Position numbers and translations under genes: made by a program. Below are positions 31,697-40,002 of a stretch of 64,000 bases of DNA, piece after piece. The notes beneath the pieces were generated by a model, which worked only from the letters and a program-made list of their open reading frames with translations, did not search any database and was not told the origin of the DNA. Positions within the stretch are counted from its first letter, which is position 1, and every line of letters begins with the position of its first letter. This stretch comes from Bacteroidales bacterium (GTDB lineage: Bacteria; Bacteroidota; Bacteroidia; Bacteroidales; Prolixibacteraceae), in NCBI GenBank assembly GCA_012729335.1, contig JAAYDJ010000035.1:310001-374000 (forward strand), given 5' to 3'.

Positions 31697-31848
31697 CCAT
31701 GTGGGGCAGGCAGGTCAAAGAGCGGCTTTTTAAAGTCAGGAAGTTGATAAATGAGGGGGAGTGTTTTCTTGATTGATACAAGCTCACAATTCGCTTTCTC
31801 GAACAAATTATTCAGAACCATATGAATTTCTTGCACATGAAATAACTG

Positions 31849-31856
31849 TATATTTG
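31849..31856 (+). promoter_or_regulatory. -7 element of the three-gene cassette
   Basis: TATATTTG is an exact TAnnTTTG match ending 4 bases before the ATG at 31861. Transcription would begin at or just after that ATG, so the mRNA is leaderless or translation starts at the second ATG (31867). The -33 region has only CTTG/TTTC at poor spacing. Confidence 0.45.
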
Positions 31857-31860
31857 CAAT

Positions 31861-32616
31861 ATGTACATGAAGAAATTACCAAACGCCCCATTACAGGAAG
31901 TGATATTTGAGGGGAAGTGGGAACTTTCTCTTGATCAGCAAACCAGTGCCTTTATTGATCCTGAGTTCCAGTTTGCATTAGGGAAATTTCAACATGTTAT
32001 ATCTTCAAGATTTCCATACCATAAATCTAAGATACCAGGTGATATTCCACTTCAGTTTTTAGGCCACCAACCCATTCATCAGTTTTGGACAGGTGAAGGA
32101 GTTTGGCCAGTCATTCAATTAGGCCCGGGAGTAATCACAGTGAATGATACTGAAAAGAATTATGAATGGGATGACGTTTTTTTTCCATTGGTGAAAGAAA
32201 CTTTATTTAATGTTAAAAATGCCTATGTCAATGATTTAAGCTTCATTTCTTATACTTTACGGTATATTGATGTAGTTAAAATTAAAGACTATGAATTTAG
32301 TAACTGGTTTGACTTTGTTAAAGACAATATAAATTTTCAATTTAGTAATGGTTATCCGTTACCTGGAACCTTGCATAATTTTAAGATTGAACAATCCTTT
32401 AGAACGGAGGATGCCGGATTAATTGAAATCGGCTTTTCAAATGGCCAGGACAATCAAAAAGAGGACATTTTTATTTGGCAGACAGCTGTAACCGGAAGAA
32501 AACCATTGTTTATTGAAGGATTAATGGAGTGGCTTGTTTTAGCACATTCTCATTGCTCCAGAATTTTTAAAGAAACCTGTAAGGAGGATTTTTATGCAAG
32601 CTTTGTTAACCGATGA
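31861..32616 (+). CDS. TIGR04255-type protein, first gene of a coupled three-gene cassette
   Basis: 251 residues (249 if Met3 is used). KKLPNAPLQEVIFEGKW at the N terminus and the following QFLGHQP... GPGVITVNDTEKNYEWDDF segment fit the sporadically distributed TIGR04255 family, whose function is unknown. No signal peptide or membrane segment; no catalytic motif recognised. The coding region is AT-rich compared with the flanking CAZyme genes. Its last 23 bases overlap the start of the next gene, so the two are translated together. It sits beside a type I restriction system. Confidence 0.65.
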   Translation: MYMKKLPNAPLQEVIFEGKWELSLDQQTSAFIDPEFQFALGKFQHVISSRFPYHKSKIPGDIPLQFLGHQPIHQFWTGEGVWPVIQLGPGVITVNDTEKNYEWDDVFFPLVKETLFNVKNAYVNDLSFISYTLRYIDVVKIKDYEFSNWFDFVKDNINFQFSNGYPLPGTLHNFKIEQSFRTEDAGLIEIGFSNGQDNQKEDIFIWQTAVTGRKPLFIEGLMEWLVLAHSHCSRIFKETCKEDFYASFVNR

Positions 32617-33082
32617 ATTAAATCAATATTCGACAAATACTGTTATGCAGCTAGCAGAAGATAAATCTTCTCTGATCTGGCATTTTAGAATCAGGAACTT
32701 AATTGCTCCCAACAGTACTGTGTTTCCTGATCTTCTATCATTTCCCCCGGTAATAATCAGTTTCATTCAAAAACTGGACAGCTATATTAACCTTAATGAT
32801 AACTGGGATTCGTATGGCGCAGTTGCCCCTTCAGTAATTTCAATCAGGAATGCCCGAAGATTTCTCATTAATAATGCAAACGTTTCACTTCCTTATTACT
32901 TCATCTCCCCTGGGGTAAATGGGGAAGTTATGATTGAGCTAAGTAAAGGGAGGAAGGCCGCTGAAATTTATTTTAATTCGGACAAATCTACAGAATTATT
33001 GCTTTTTGAGAATAACAACTGTTTACTTGAGAGCAATTTAAAAGACTCAATCAAAGAACTAATTAAATTCTTCAATGATTGA
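32594..33082 (+). CDS. Small cytoplasmic protein with NWDSYGA motif, second gene of the cassette
   Basis: 162 residues, no signal peptide. The central part LNDNWDSYGAVAPSVISIRNARRFL followed by a YYFISPGVNGEVMIEL strand and a EIYFNSDKSTELLLFEN strand matches a loose group of small proteins with WDxYGA, usually hypothetical. It overlaps the preceding gene by 23 bases and the next by 8, so the three genes form one translationally coupled unit. No function can be given. Confidence 0.6.
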   Translation: MQALLTDELNQYSTNTVMQLAEDKSSLIWHFRIRNLIAPNSTVFPDLLSFPPVIISFIQKLDSYINLNDNWDSYGAVAPSVISIRNARRFLINNANVSLPYYFISPGVNGEVMIELSKGRKAAEIYFNSDKSTELLLFENNNCLLESNLKDSIKELIKFFND

Positions 33083-33440
33083 TATCCCCTCCATCGTGAC
33101 TATCGGAGAAAATGATCGCTTGTTACGAAGGGTTCAATTCCTTCATCCCAATTTCATTAAGCCAGACGGGACGCCTTCCTCTGCAAGTTTTAGTTTAAAA
33201 ACCGATGAAAAAGGTCTTTCTGTCGACTTAGAGCGTCTGACTTCGTATGAAAAGTCAATTCTGGACAAAACCAGATTTCGTTTGTTTTATCTTTCTGCTT
33301 CCTTTACGGTCCAGCTAGGACTTATAAATCAACATGACCCACAGCCCGACAATTATGCCCATACATTAGTCATGGGCAACATTTCTAGATCTGTGAGCCG
33401 TCAGCTTGCGGCAGCAGCAAAACGCATTTATTTTCCGTAA
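33075..33440 (+). CDS. Small hypothetical protein, third gene of the cassette
   Basis: 121 residues, cytoplasmic. ENDRLLRRVQFLHPNFIKPDG, SASFSLKTDEKGLSVDLERLTS and the C-terminal NYAHTLVMGNISRSVSRQLAAAAKRI are the visible features; I do not recognise a named family. Starts 8 bases inside the previous gene. Its stop codon TAA (33438-33440) directly abuts the reverse stop of hsdM (33441-33443), leaving no intergenic base and no terminator. Confidence 0.55.
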   Translation: MIDIPSIVTIGENDRLLRRVQFLHPNFIKPDGTPSSASFSLKTDEKGLSVDLERLTSYEKSILDKTRFRLFYLSASFTVQLGLINQHDPQPDNYAHTLVMGNISRSVSRQLAAAAKRIYFP

Positions 33441-35351
33441 TTATCCATTGAGAAGCATTCGAAGGTTTCTCATCGCTTCCTCCACAATTTTCCCCTGGGT
33501 TTCTATATTGAGGATGACCTCCTCCACCGAACGATTGTCTGTTTCTAAAACTGCATTCGGATTAACCGCTTTTAAATCAAATACCTTAGAGTCAATAATT
33601 GAGGCAATGACTTCTTCTTCACGGGCTGCTTTTTCCTGCGCTTTGATCTTTTCTTCCAAATCCCGGATGACCTCCACTTTGGCATTTGCCTTTTTCAGTG
33701 CTTTGAGCTTTTCCTTTAAGGTCACTACGCCTGACTTTATCTCATTGGCCTTGTCGAGATGCGGTTGCATTTCCTCCCGTGCATCGGCTCTGCGCCGGGC
33801 AAAGTCAATGGTCCAGGAATAGCTGCTTTCCCCATCCGGTGTAGCTCTGTATGGTAACATGCGGGCATAGGACGGAAACTTTTTCCCACTGTTGTTTTGA
33901 TCTTCCAGCCATTCCGAAACGAAATCTTTGGGCAACAAGGTGTCGCTTAAAATTCCCCCGTCTTTGTCAAATCCGAAATGGGCGCGAGTCATCGGGGTCT
34001 TCTTTCCGATTTTCACCTGGGAAAGATCATAGTACCAAATTTTCTCCGTCTTTTTTCCTTTAGTAAAAAACAACAGGTTGGTTTTTACTCCGGCTCCGGC
34101 AGTTGAAAATACGCCTCCAGGCAAGCTCACAATGGCCCATAAATCACATTCATCCACCAGTCTTCTTTTGGTCTCCACAAAGGCGCTTTCGTTGGTACGG
34201 AAAAGCAGGCCTTCATCCAATACCATCGCGCAGCTACCACCGGGAGACAAAGAAGAAATAATTTCCTGCAGAAAAAGTACCTGTGTGGCGCTCGTTTCAA
34301 AAGGATAGTTTTTCTGGGCATCCTTGCCCTCTTTCCCTCCAAAGGGCGGATTGGTGAGAATATAGTCAAAGGTTTTAGGAGCATGATCGAACAAGGCTCC
34401 ATAGGTGGTCTTTCCGGTGAGGGTATTACCGTGCCAGATGTTAGGCTGGTCAATTCCGTGGAGGATCAGATTGGCCAAAGCAATCGGAAATACCAGGTTT
34501 TCCTTTTCCCGTCCGAAAAATGTGTCGTGTTTCAAAGCATCTATATCGTTGCCTGAAATATCTTTCCCCATTTCGCGGCGGATGTGTTCATAGGCAATTG
34601 CCAGAAAACCCCCGGTGCCGCAGCAGGGATCATACACACTCTTCCCCGGTTTCGGATCGAGGGTGTGTACCATGGCGCGGATCACTTCTCTAGGTGTAAA
34701 AAACTGGCCTCCATCGGAATTTTTCTCCCCCATTTTCAGCAATAAGTCCTCATACACCTGCGAAAGGGTGAAGAAATGGGTGTCATCCACATTTTCAATT
34801 TTTAACTGATCGACCTTGTCGAGGATATCCCGGAAGTTGGTTTCGCTGTCCACCCTCACGCGTTCCACCGCCGTCATAATCCGGCCGATGATGCGTTGTT
34901 TGCGGCTGGCGGAGGGATTGGGCAAACCGGTTGTCAGGCTGATGTCGAGACCATGCAGATAAGGAAGCAATTCTTTGTTGATAAAGTCGAACAGCTTTCC
35001 ATCCCCCCGGGCAAAGAGCTCCTGCCGTTTCCAGCCGAATGGTTTGCCTTCCTGCGTAACGGGATGGTCCGGACTATCCCTGAAGGGCGCTGCCCAGTCC
35101 TGCCAGCGGTAGGGAGCCGCAAGCGCCGGAGAATAGGGGCTGCCGACGGCTTCCGCTTCTTCCCGGTCCCGGCTTTCCTGGGCATCGAGAATGCGGAGAA
35201 ACAAAATCCAGGTCAGTTCGGGCACATACTGCAATGCGCTGGCGCAATTTGACCGCCGCATAATGTCGCAGATGGTCTTTACAAAGGATGAAAGTGACTT
35301 TGTGGTATTGATTGATTTGATGCTTATTTGTTTCTTCTCTTTTACCATCAT
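33441..35351 (-). CDS. hsdM: Type I restriction-modification DNA methyltransferase subunit HsdM
   Basis: 636 residues. An N-terminal helical HsdM_N domain is followed by the adenine-N6 methyltransferase fold: SAM site DPCCGTGGF (241-249), catalytic NPPF (334-337), and a C-terminal coiled coil (about 535-600) for contact with HsdS. Two HsdM with one HsdS form the methylase that protects host DNA. Last gene of the locus; its start overlaps hsdS by 4 bases. Confidence 0.95.
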   Translation of the reverse strand: MMVKEKKQISIKSINTTKSLSSFVKTICDIMRRSNCASALQYVPELTWILFLRILDAQESRDREEAEAVGSPYSPALAAPYRWQDWAAPFRDSPDHPVTQEGKPFGWKRQELFARGDGKLFDFINKELLPYLHGLDISLTTGLPNPSASRKQRIIGRIMTAVERVRVDSETNFRDILDKVDQLKIENVDDTHFFTLSQVYEDLLLKMGEKNSDGGQFFTPREVIRAMVHTLDPKPGKSVYDPCCGTGGFLAIAYEHIRREMGKDISGNDIDALKHDTFFGREKENLVFPIALANLILHGIDQPNIWHGNTLTGKTTYGALFDHAPKTFDYILTNPPFGGKEGKDAQKNYPFETSATQVLFLQEIISSLSPGGSCAMVLDEGLLFRTNESAFVETKRRLVDECDLWAIVSLPGGVFSTAGAGVKTNLLFFTKGKKTEKIWYYDLSQVKIGKKTPMTRAHFGFDKDGGILSDTLLPKDFVSEWLEDQNNSGKKFPSYARMLPYRATPDGESSYSWTIDFARRRADAREEMQPHLDKANEIKSGVVTLKEKLKALKKANAKVEVIRDLEEKIKAQEKAAREEEVIASIIDSKVFDLKAVNPNAVLETDNRSVEEVILNIETQGKIVEEAMRNLRMLLNG

Positions 35352-36421
35352 TCCGTTTTAAATGCTTTTTCCAATAATTTTCCGGGAATTGAATCTAATG
35401 CATCCAATTCCTTGTTAATATGCAGGATAACATGTTTTAGTTCCTTTAATGAATCAGAGGTTTTTTGCTGAAATGCAAATTCAGGTAACTCAATTTCACC
35501 CTCAGCCAACCGGTTAAACAACATCCTTTCTCTTACAGCCCCGCGTGCCAAAGATTTAATGCAATATTCTCCCAACGGTGACCGTAACCAATAGTAAAAC
35601 CACCGGGAATCAAGCATTCCTTCTTTTCCCTTCAATACCACATAATCCGGACTCGTAATTCCACGCTGATCATCATCATCCACAAAAGCAATGGACCCGA
35701 TCAGAATACGCATGGGATTATAAAAAACTGTTCCCGAGAATACCGGTTTATAACGCTGAGGCATTTTGCCGGGGGGTTCTTTCGCCAAAGCCAGTCCATT
35801 CCGCGTTGCGCCCAACACGGGAAAATCCTGCCAGTTTTCGCCAATTCCTTTTTTAATTTCAAACAGAACGTCTCCCAACTTCAAATTTTGAGACTTTCCT
35901 TCTTTGATACTTTTATAAATAAGCGCATTCGCCAAATTCTGAGTTTCCTTCAATTGCTCCGCCAACGCCTTTCGCGCTTTTTCAACTTCTGATTGTTGGG
36001 CTTTAAGTTTAGAAGCGATTAGACATTGATATTCATAATTTGGTTTAGGGACTAATTTGTCACTAAGATATTTAGAATGTCTGCCATATCCATCATCAGG
36101 AAACTTTAGACTTCTTAAATAAAAGTATAGATACTCCGTATTAAAACCTTTACATGCTTTATAAAGCCTAACTCCATCAGCTCCAACAATAAAAGGAACA
36201 TCAATAAATTTGACCATTTTAGTATGATCTCCAAATAATATGTAAGGTGGATCTTTTCTCAGAAATTCATCATTATTGGAATATCCAGATATAATATTTT
36301 GTCCCTGATCAACAACAACAAATCTACCAGAAGGTAAATATTCTGATTGCTGAATTTTTAATTTACCAACTGGAACATTTAAATAAGCTTCATCGAAAGG
36401 AACAAATAGAACATTATTCAT
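35348..36421 (-). CDS. hsdS: Type I restriction-modification specificity subunit HsdS
   Basis: 357 residues. Two target-recognition domains are separated and followed by helical spacers: the first spacer is around residues 125-165 (LIASKLKAQQSEVEKARKALAEQL) and the second ends the protein (KELDALDSIPGKLLEKAF). The subunit sets the bipartite DNA sequence for both methylation and restriction. The first recognition domain looks shorter than usual and lacks the common opening segment. Overlaps both neighbours by 4 bases (ATGA). No second hsdS, recombinase or inverted repeat suggesting phase switching is seen. Confidence 0.9.
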   Translation of the reverse strand: MNNVLFVPFDEAYLNVPVGKLKIQQSEYLPSGRFVVVDQGQNIISGYSNNDEFLRKDPPYILFGDHTKMVKFIDVPFIVGADGVRLYKACKGFNTEYLYFYLRSLKFPDDGYGRHSKYLSDKLVPKPNYEYQCLIASKLKAQQSEVEKARKALAEQLKETQNLANALIYKSIKEGKSQNLKLGDVLFEIKKGIGENWQDFPVLGATRNGLALAKEPPGKMPQRYKPVFSGTVFYNPMRILIGSIAFVDDDDQRGITSPDYVVLKGKEGMLDSRWFYYWLRSPLGEYCIKSLARGAVRERMLFNRLAEGEIELPEFAFQQKTSDSLKELKHVILHINKELDALDSIPGKLLEKAFKTE

Positions 36422-38823
36422 GCCGCAAACAACCTTCCTTTGGCTTTAAGTAAAACATTGTAGGGTCTTCCCAGCGGTTTCAGGGCATTCATTCCGCCCG
36501 CTGTCCGGATTTCCGGCACCTGCCATAAGGCCGGGGTTTCGAGCGCCGGGGTTCCCCCGAGGACAAACTGGTGTCCCAGCTCTTTTAACACTGTAGCCGC
36601 TTTGGGGTCCATTTCTTCAAACCAGGCCTGGTTATTCCGGATATACAAATGGCCGCGTTCCGTTTGTTTCCAGGGCGTGGCTTTGTACCCGTAGAAACCG
36701 AAAAAATCGAACAAGTCGTAATCCGTCATTTTATCGATTTCCAGCATGATCTCAGGCCTATAACTGGCCTCCGTCAGGTGTTTGATCAAATCTCTCCGTT
36801 TTTGGGTTTCAATCCACAAGCGACGGAATTCATCGAGGTTGTTTGCCTCGCGCAGTACCCGCCCGATCATTTCCCTCCGGTATTCATCGACCGGCACAGG
36901 CATTTCCCTGCCGTCACGATTACACATGATAAAATGACCATGACCCGTCACATACACATTTTGCCCTTTCATTTCCCCCACCACGGGTTGATCGCTGCCA
37001 CCGCCACCGCCGCCGCCTTTGCCTCCCCCGCCGGTATCTAGACCGGGTTTTGGAGGACGGGTAATAAAATCGGTTCCGAACAATTCCGTCACATCGGTAT
37101 AATCGTACAGCCAGAATTTATACTTTCCTGTTTCCTCGTGAATTCTGGTTCCGCGGCCCAGCATCTGGTAAAATTTGATAGATGATTTCAGGTAGCGGAA
37201 GAATACCACGGCATTCAGCCTTTCAATATCTACCCCGGCCTCCAGCAGATCGACCGTGCAGGCAATAAAAGCCCGTTCGCCCGAGCCGCGCATCGGTTCG
37301 ATCATGTCGGAGCCGTTGTTGGCGCCTCCCATGCACTTAAATGCATAATGATCTTTGGGTGTTTTGTCATTTTCGCGGCACCATTGCACATAGAGATTGT
37401 TCATTTTTTGGGCTACACGGTCGGCATGGATTTCACGGGTGCAGAAGATAATTACTTTTTGCTCGGGCCCCCCATGCTGGCAAAGCTGATGGAAAAGATC
37501 GGCGCACATAACCGGAGTTCGCAAATCAATAAACAGCTCATCATCAAAGTCTTTCCCGGTATATTTCTCTTTGGTAAGATCAGCATCCGTTAAAGGCTGA
37601 CCGGTTTTAATATTGATTGCTCCGGCATATAATATTTGCTGTTTCATAAAAACGCTGGAATCGATCGATGCTTTGCGTTTCACGATTTCACAGGCCGCCA
37701 GGTAGCCATCTTCCTGAGCTTCAACCAAGGTATATTCATATACCGGTTGCCCAAAGTATTTGAGGTTATCGGCTATAATCTGGCTATCTTCCGGAATGGT
37801 ATCTTTTGATTCAAATAACTGACGGGGAGTAGCCGTTAAACCAATGTGAACCGCCTCCGGATTACGCTTCAGCACTTCTGACCACCGTCCCCAGGCCGAG
37901 CGGTGACATTCGTCGATGATGATTACACTGAAGGAATTTTCAGGGTAAAATTCGGTGAGGAAACTGGCAACCTGATTTTCAGCGGTATCCTCATCAATTC
38001 CCAACGTCTGATACGTGGCTATGTGAATCCGTGCATTTCTGGCAGCATTTTCACCCCTTTCCAGTTTTACGATACGGGCATTATCACCGAAGGCTACAGT
38101 CAACTTGTTGTATGCCTGTTCGCGCAGTTCATCGCGGTCGCACAGGAAGAGCGCCGGTTTGGGCAATTGTTCCGCTTCATGCATGCGCCAGATCAGATTG
38201 GTGGCCACAATAGTTTTTCCGGAACCGGTAGCCAGGGACATTAATACCCTGGCAGGTTCTCCTTTTTCCCTACACTGAAGGATCTTTTCAAACGATGCTC
38301 TGATAGCTGCATCTTGGTAATACCGTGTCTGTGACCACCCCGGACTGTCGGGCATAAAAAGAATCCGGGATTCAGGTGAAGTAAGGTCTATTCCTGTGTC
38401 TTTGGCATACCGGGCTGATAATTCAGAATGGGGCGGAAAATCAGCAAATGGAAAGCTGCCACTCTGTAAACCGGTTGTTTTGTCAAATTCACCATACAAA
38501 TGGCCATTGGTGGCAAAAACATATTTTGTATCAAAGCGGTCACAATCCGCGTAGTTTTTTGCCTGCTGCATACCCTTTATGGGATCTTCATTTTCTTTTT
38601 TGGCTTCAAGTACAGCTACAGGCAATGGTTGAGGCATCTTTCCCACCTGGACACAGAGGAGATAATCTGTACGCCCCACTCCTCTTCTCCTGCGACCTTT
38701 AAACCCGACAGGTTCCACAGGAGCAGGTGTTTCCAGCCTTAGTCTGGTAATGTCATCATACCCTTTTTCGCGCAAAACCGGATCAATCAGGTAAAACCGG
38801 GTTTCGCTCTCATTCATACCCAT
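36418..38823 (-). CDS. hsdR: Type I restriction endonuclease subunit HsdR (EcoEI-like)
   Basis: 801 residues, the short HsdR class. N-terminal nuclease domain with Asp53 and Glu73-x-Lys75 (VLEAKKE); Walker A ATGSGKT (about 198-204); DEAD-type motif II DECHRS (304-309); helicase motif VI region with MLGRGTRIHEETGKY. A run of glycines (about 598-612) links the helicase to the C-terminal EcoEI_R_C domain. It translocates DNA and cuts unmethylated invaders. First gene of an operon in the order hsdR-hsdS-hsdM. Confidence 0.93.
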   Translation of the reverse strand: MGMNESETRFYLIDPVLREKGYDDITRLRLETPAPVEPVGFKGRRRRGVGRTDYLLCVQVGKMPQPLPVAVLEAKKENEDPIKGMQQAKNYADCDRFDTKYVFATNGHLYGEFDKTTGLQSGSFPFADFPPHSELSARYAKDTGIDLTSPESRILFMPDSPGWSQTRYYQDAAIRASFEKILQCREKGEPARVLMSLATGSGKTIVATNLIWRMHEAEQLPKPALFLCDRDELREQAYNKLTVAFGDNARIVKLERGENAARNARIHIATYQTLGIDEDTAENQVASFLTEFYPENSFSVIIIDECHRSAWGRWSEVLKRNPEAVHIGLTATPRQLFESKDTIPEDSQIIADNLKYFGQPVYEYTLVEAQEDGYLAACEIVKRKASIDSSVFMKQQILYAGAINIKTGQPLTDADLTKEKYTGKDFDDELFIDLRTPVMCADLFHQLCQHGGPEQKVIIFCTREIHADRVAQKMNNLYVQWCRENDKTPKDHYAFKCMGGANNGSDMIEPMRGSGERAFIACTVDLLEAGVDIERLNAVVFFRYLKSSIKFYQMLGRGTRIHEETGKYKFWLYDYTDVTELFGTDFITRPPKPGLDTGGGGKGGGGGGGSDQPVVGEMKGQNVYVTGHGHFIMCNRDGREMPVPVDEYRREMIGRVLREANNLDEFRRLWIETQKRRDLIKHLTEASYRPEIMLEIDKMTDYDLFDFFGFYGYKATPWKQTERGHLYIRNNQAWFEEMDPKAATVLKELGHQFVLGGTPALETPALWQVPEIRTAGGMNALKPLGRPYNVLLKAKGRLFAA

Positions 38824-39074
38824 AATACATTGTAATTATGCATCTGAGGATTTCAGTATGGTGATGCTAAGTTAGGAATTACTAAAAAAACGTAAGTTCG
38901 CATTTATTTCGATTATAAACATACAAAACATAGCAAAACCCTTATACCGGAAATTCACATACAAAATTAAAAATTAACTACCCGGAAAAACAATTTACAA
39001 ATATGTTAATTTAGAGAATCCAAAATGATAATGGCAAAGGCACTTGTTAAGAAAAAAGTAAATTTAACTGAAAT

Positions 39075-39108
39075 TTTGTTTTTTTTATTTAAAATAGTAT
39101 TACCTTTG
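39075..39108 (+). promoter_or_regulatory. Promoter of the hicA-hicB-secB-like operon
   Basis: TTTG (39075-39078) and TACCTTTG (39101-39108) with a 22-base spacer match the Bacteroidota consensus. The -7 element ends 11 bases before the hicA ATG, so the leader is very short or absent. The 296-base AT-rich region 38824-39119 also has to hold the divergent hsdR promoter, which I cannot place with confidence. Confidence 0.65.
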
Positions 39109-39119
39109 ATACCACATTC

Positions 39120-39446
39120 ATGAAGTTCAAGATAAAAATAAATGAAGATACATCATTTAGTGATATACGTCTTGAGCTGGAGAACCTCAGGGCTGCACCA
39201 GTTACCGAGATTCCGCTTAATCATTTACGGAAAATTATTGAATTTTTGGGAGCCTCTGAAGTTCCGGCGTCCGGTTCAAGCGTGAGGTTCAGGCACCATA
39301 TTCTGGACGATCATCCATATTATCATGGATATTTTCAGATTCATAAAATTCACAAAGGAGGAGATAAGGATCAGATAAAGAAAAATGATTACAGCAGGAT
39401 TTTACATCCCACATTAATAACCATAATTGAATTATTAGAAAAATAA
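39120..39446 (+). CDS. hicA: HicA-family toxin of a toxin-antitoxin-chaperone module
   Basis: 108 residues. The C-terminal part fits HicA mRNA interferases, which have a double-stranded-RNA-binding fold: LRKIIEFLGA (helix), SGSSVRFRHHI (beta hairpin with the catalytic-type His59/His60 pair), GYFQIHKIHKGGDKDQIKKND and the helix LHPTLITIIELLE. The usual GSHH is spread out as GSSVRFRHH, so it is a divergent member. Followed by HicB 6 bases later and a SecB-like chaperone, which strengthens the call. Confidence 0.7.
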   Translation: MKFKIKINEDTSFSDIRLELENLRAAPVTEIPLNHLRKIIEFLGASEVPASGSSVRFRHHILDDHPYYHGYFQIHKIHKGGDKDQIKKNDYSRILHPTLITIIELLEK

Positions 39447-39452
39447 AGAACA

Positions 39453-39992
39453 ATGTCGATGAAAGATTTGAATTATTATAAATCCTTGGATTATAATATT
39501 ATAATTGAAAAAAAGAAAGAGAAAGAAGAGATTTGGTACATAGCTTATACCAACGAATTTGGAAAATATGCCTGTTATGGACAGGGAGATACAGCTCAAG
39601 AGGCAATTGAGAGTTTTTATGAAGAGAGAGATATTTTCGTTGAATATCTGTTTAAAGAGGGAGCAAACATACCTGAGCCCACAACAACAGAATCTGAAAA
39701 ATTCAGCGGTGTTTTTAACGTCAGAACATCTTCTATTATTCATGCGAAGCTTGTTCAGCAGTCAAAAGATATGGACATTTCCTTAAATCTTTATCTGAAT
39801 CAGATATTGTCTGGAGCAGTTGAACGACGAAAAGATGAAATTCAGATCATGAATAAGTTATCGGAACTGTGCGCTCAGCTGGAAAAGCACCATTTTGAGG
39901 TGACCAAACAGTTGAATTATCAGAAAAGCAAACTAGCTGCCGAAAAGACATGGTCTGCTGATTATCAGGGTCCTTATTTAAAAACGGCTTGA
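39453..39992 (+). CDS. hicB: HicB-family antitoxin with extended C terminus
   Basis: 179 residues. Residues about 12-75 form the HicB partial RNase H-like fold (DYNIIIEK, IWYIAYTNEFGKYACYGQGDTAQEAIESF). Residues about 84-125 are a ribbon-helix-helix DNA-binding domain (FSGVFNVRTSSIIHAKLVQQSKDM... LNLYLNQILSGAVE), which should bind the operon promoter. Residues about 126-179 are an additional tail ending in W167, Y171 and Y175 (EKTWSADYQGPYLKTA). In described TAC systems such a tail makes the antitoxin depend on the SecB-like chaperone. Ten bases separate it from that chaperone gene. Confidence 0.8.
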   Translation: MSMKDLNYYKSLDYNIIIEKKKEKEEIWYIAYTNEFGKYACYGQGDTAQEAIESFYEERDIFVEYLFKEGANIPEPTTTESEKFSGVFNVRTSSIIHAKLVQQSKDMDISLNLYLNQILSGAVERRKDEIQIMNKLSELCAQLEKHHFEVTKQLNYQKSKLAAEKTWSADYQGPYLKTA

Positions 39993-40002
39993 TTATTAAG
40001 AT

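Noticed and set aside
35348-36421. Phase-variable hsdS
   Set aside because: Only one hsdS is present and I see no inverted repeats, recombinase gene or homopolymer tract that could switch it.
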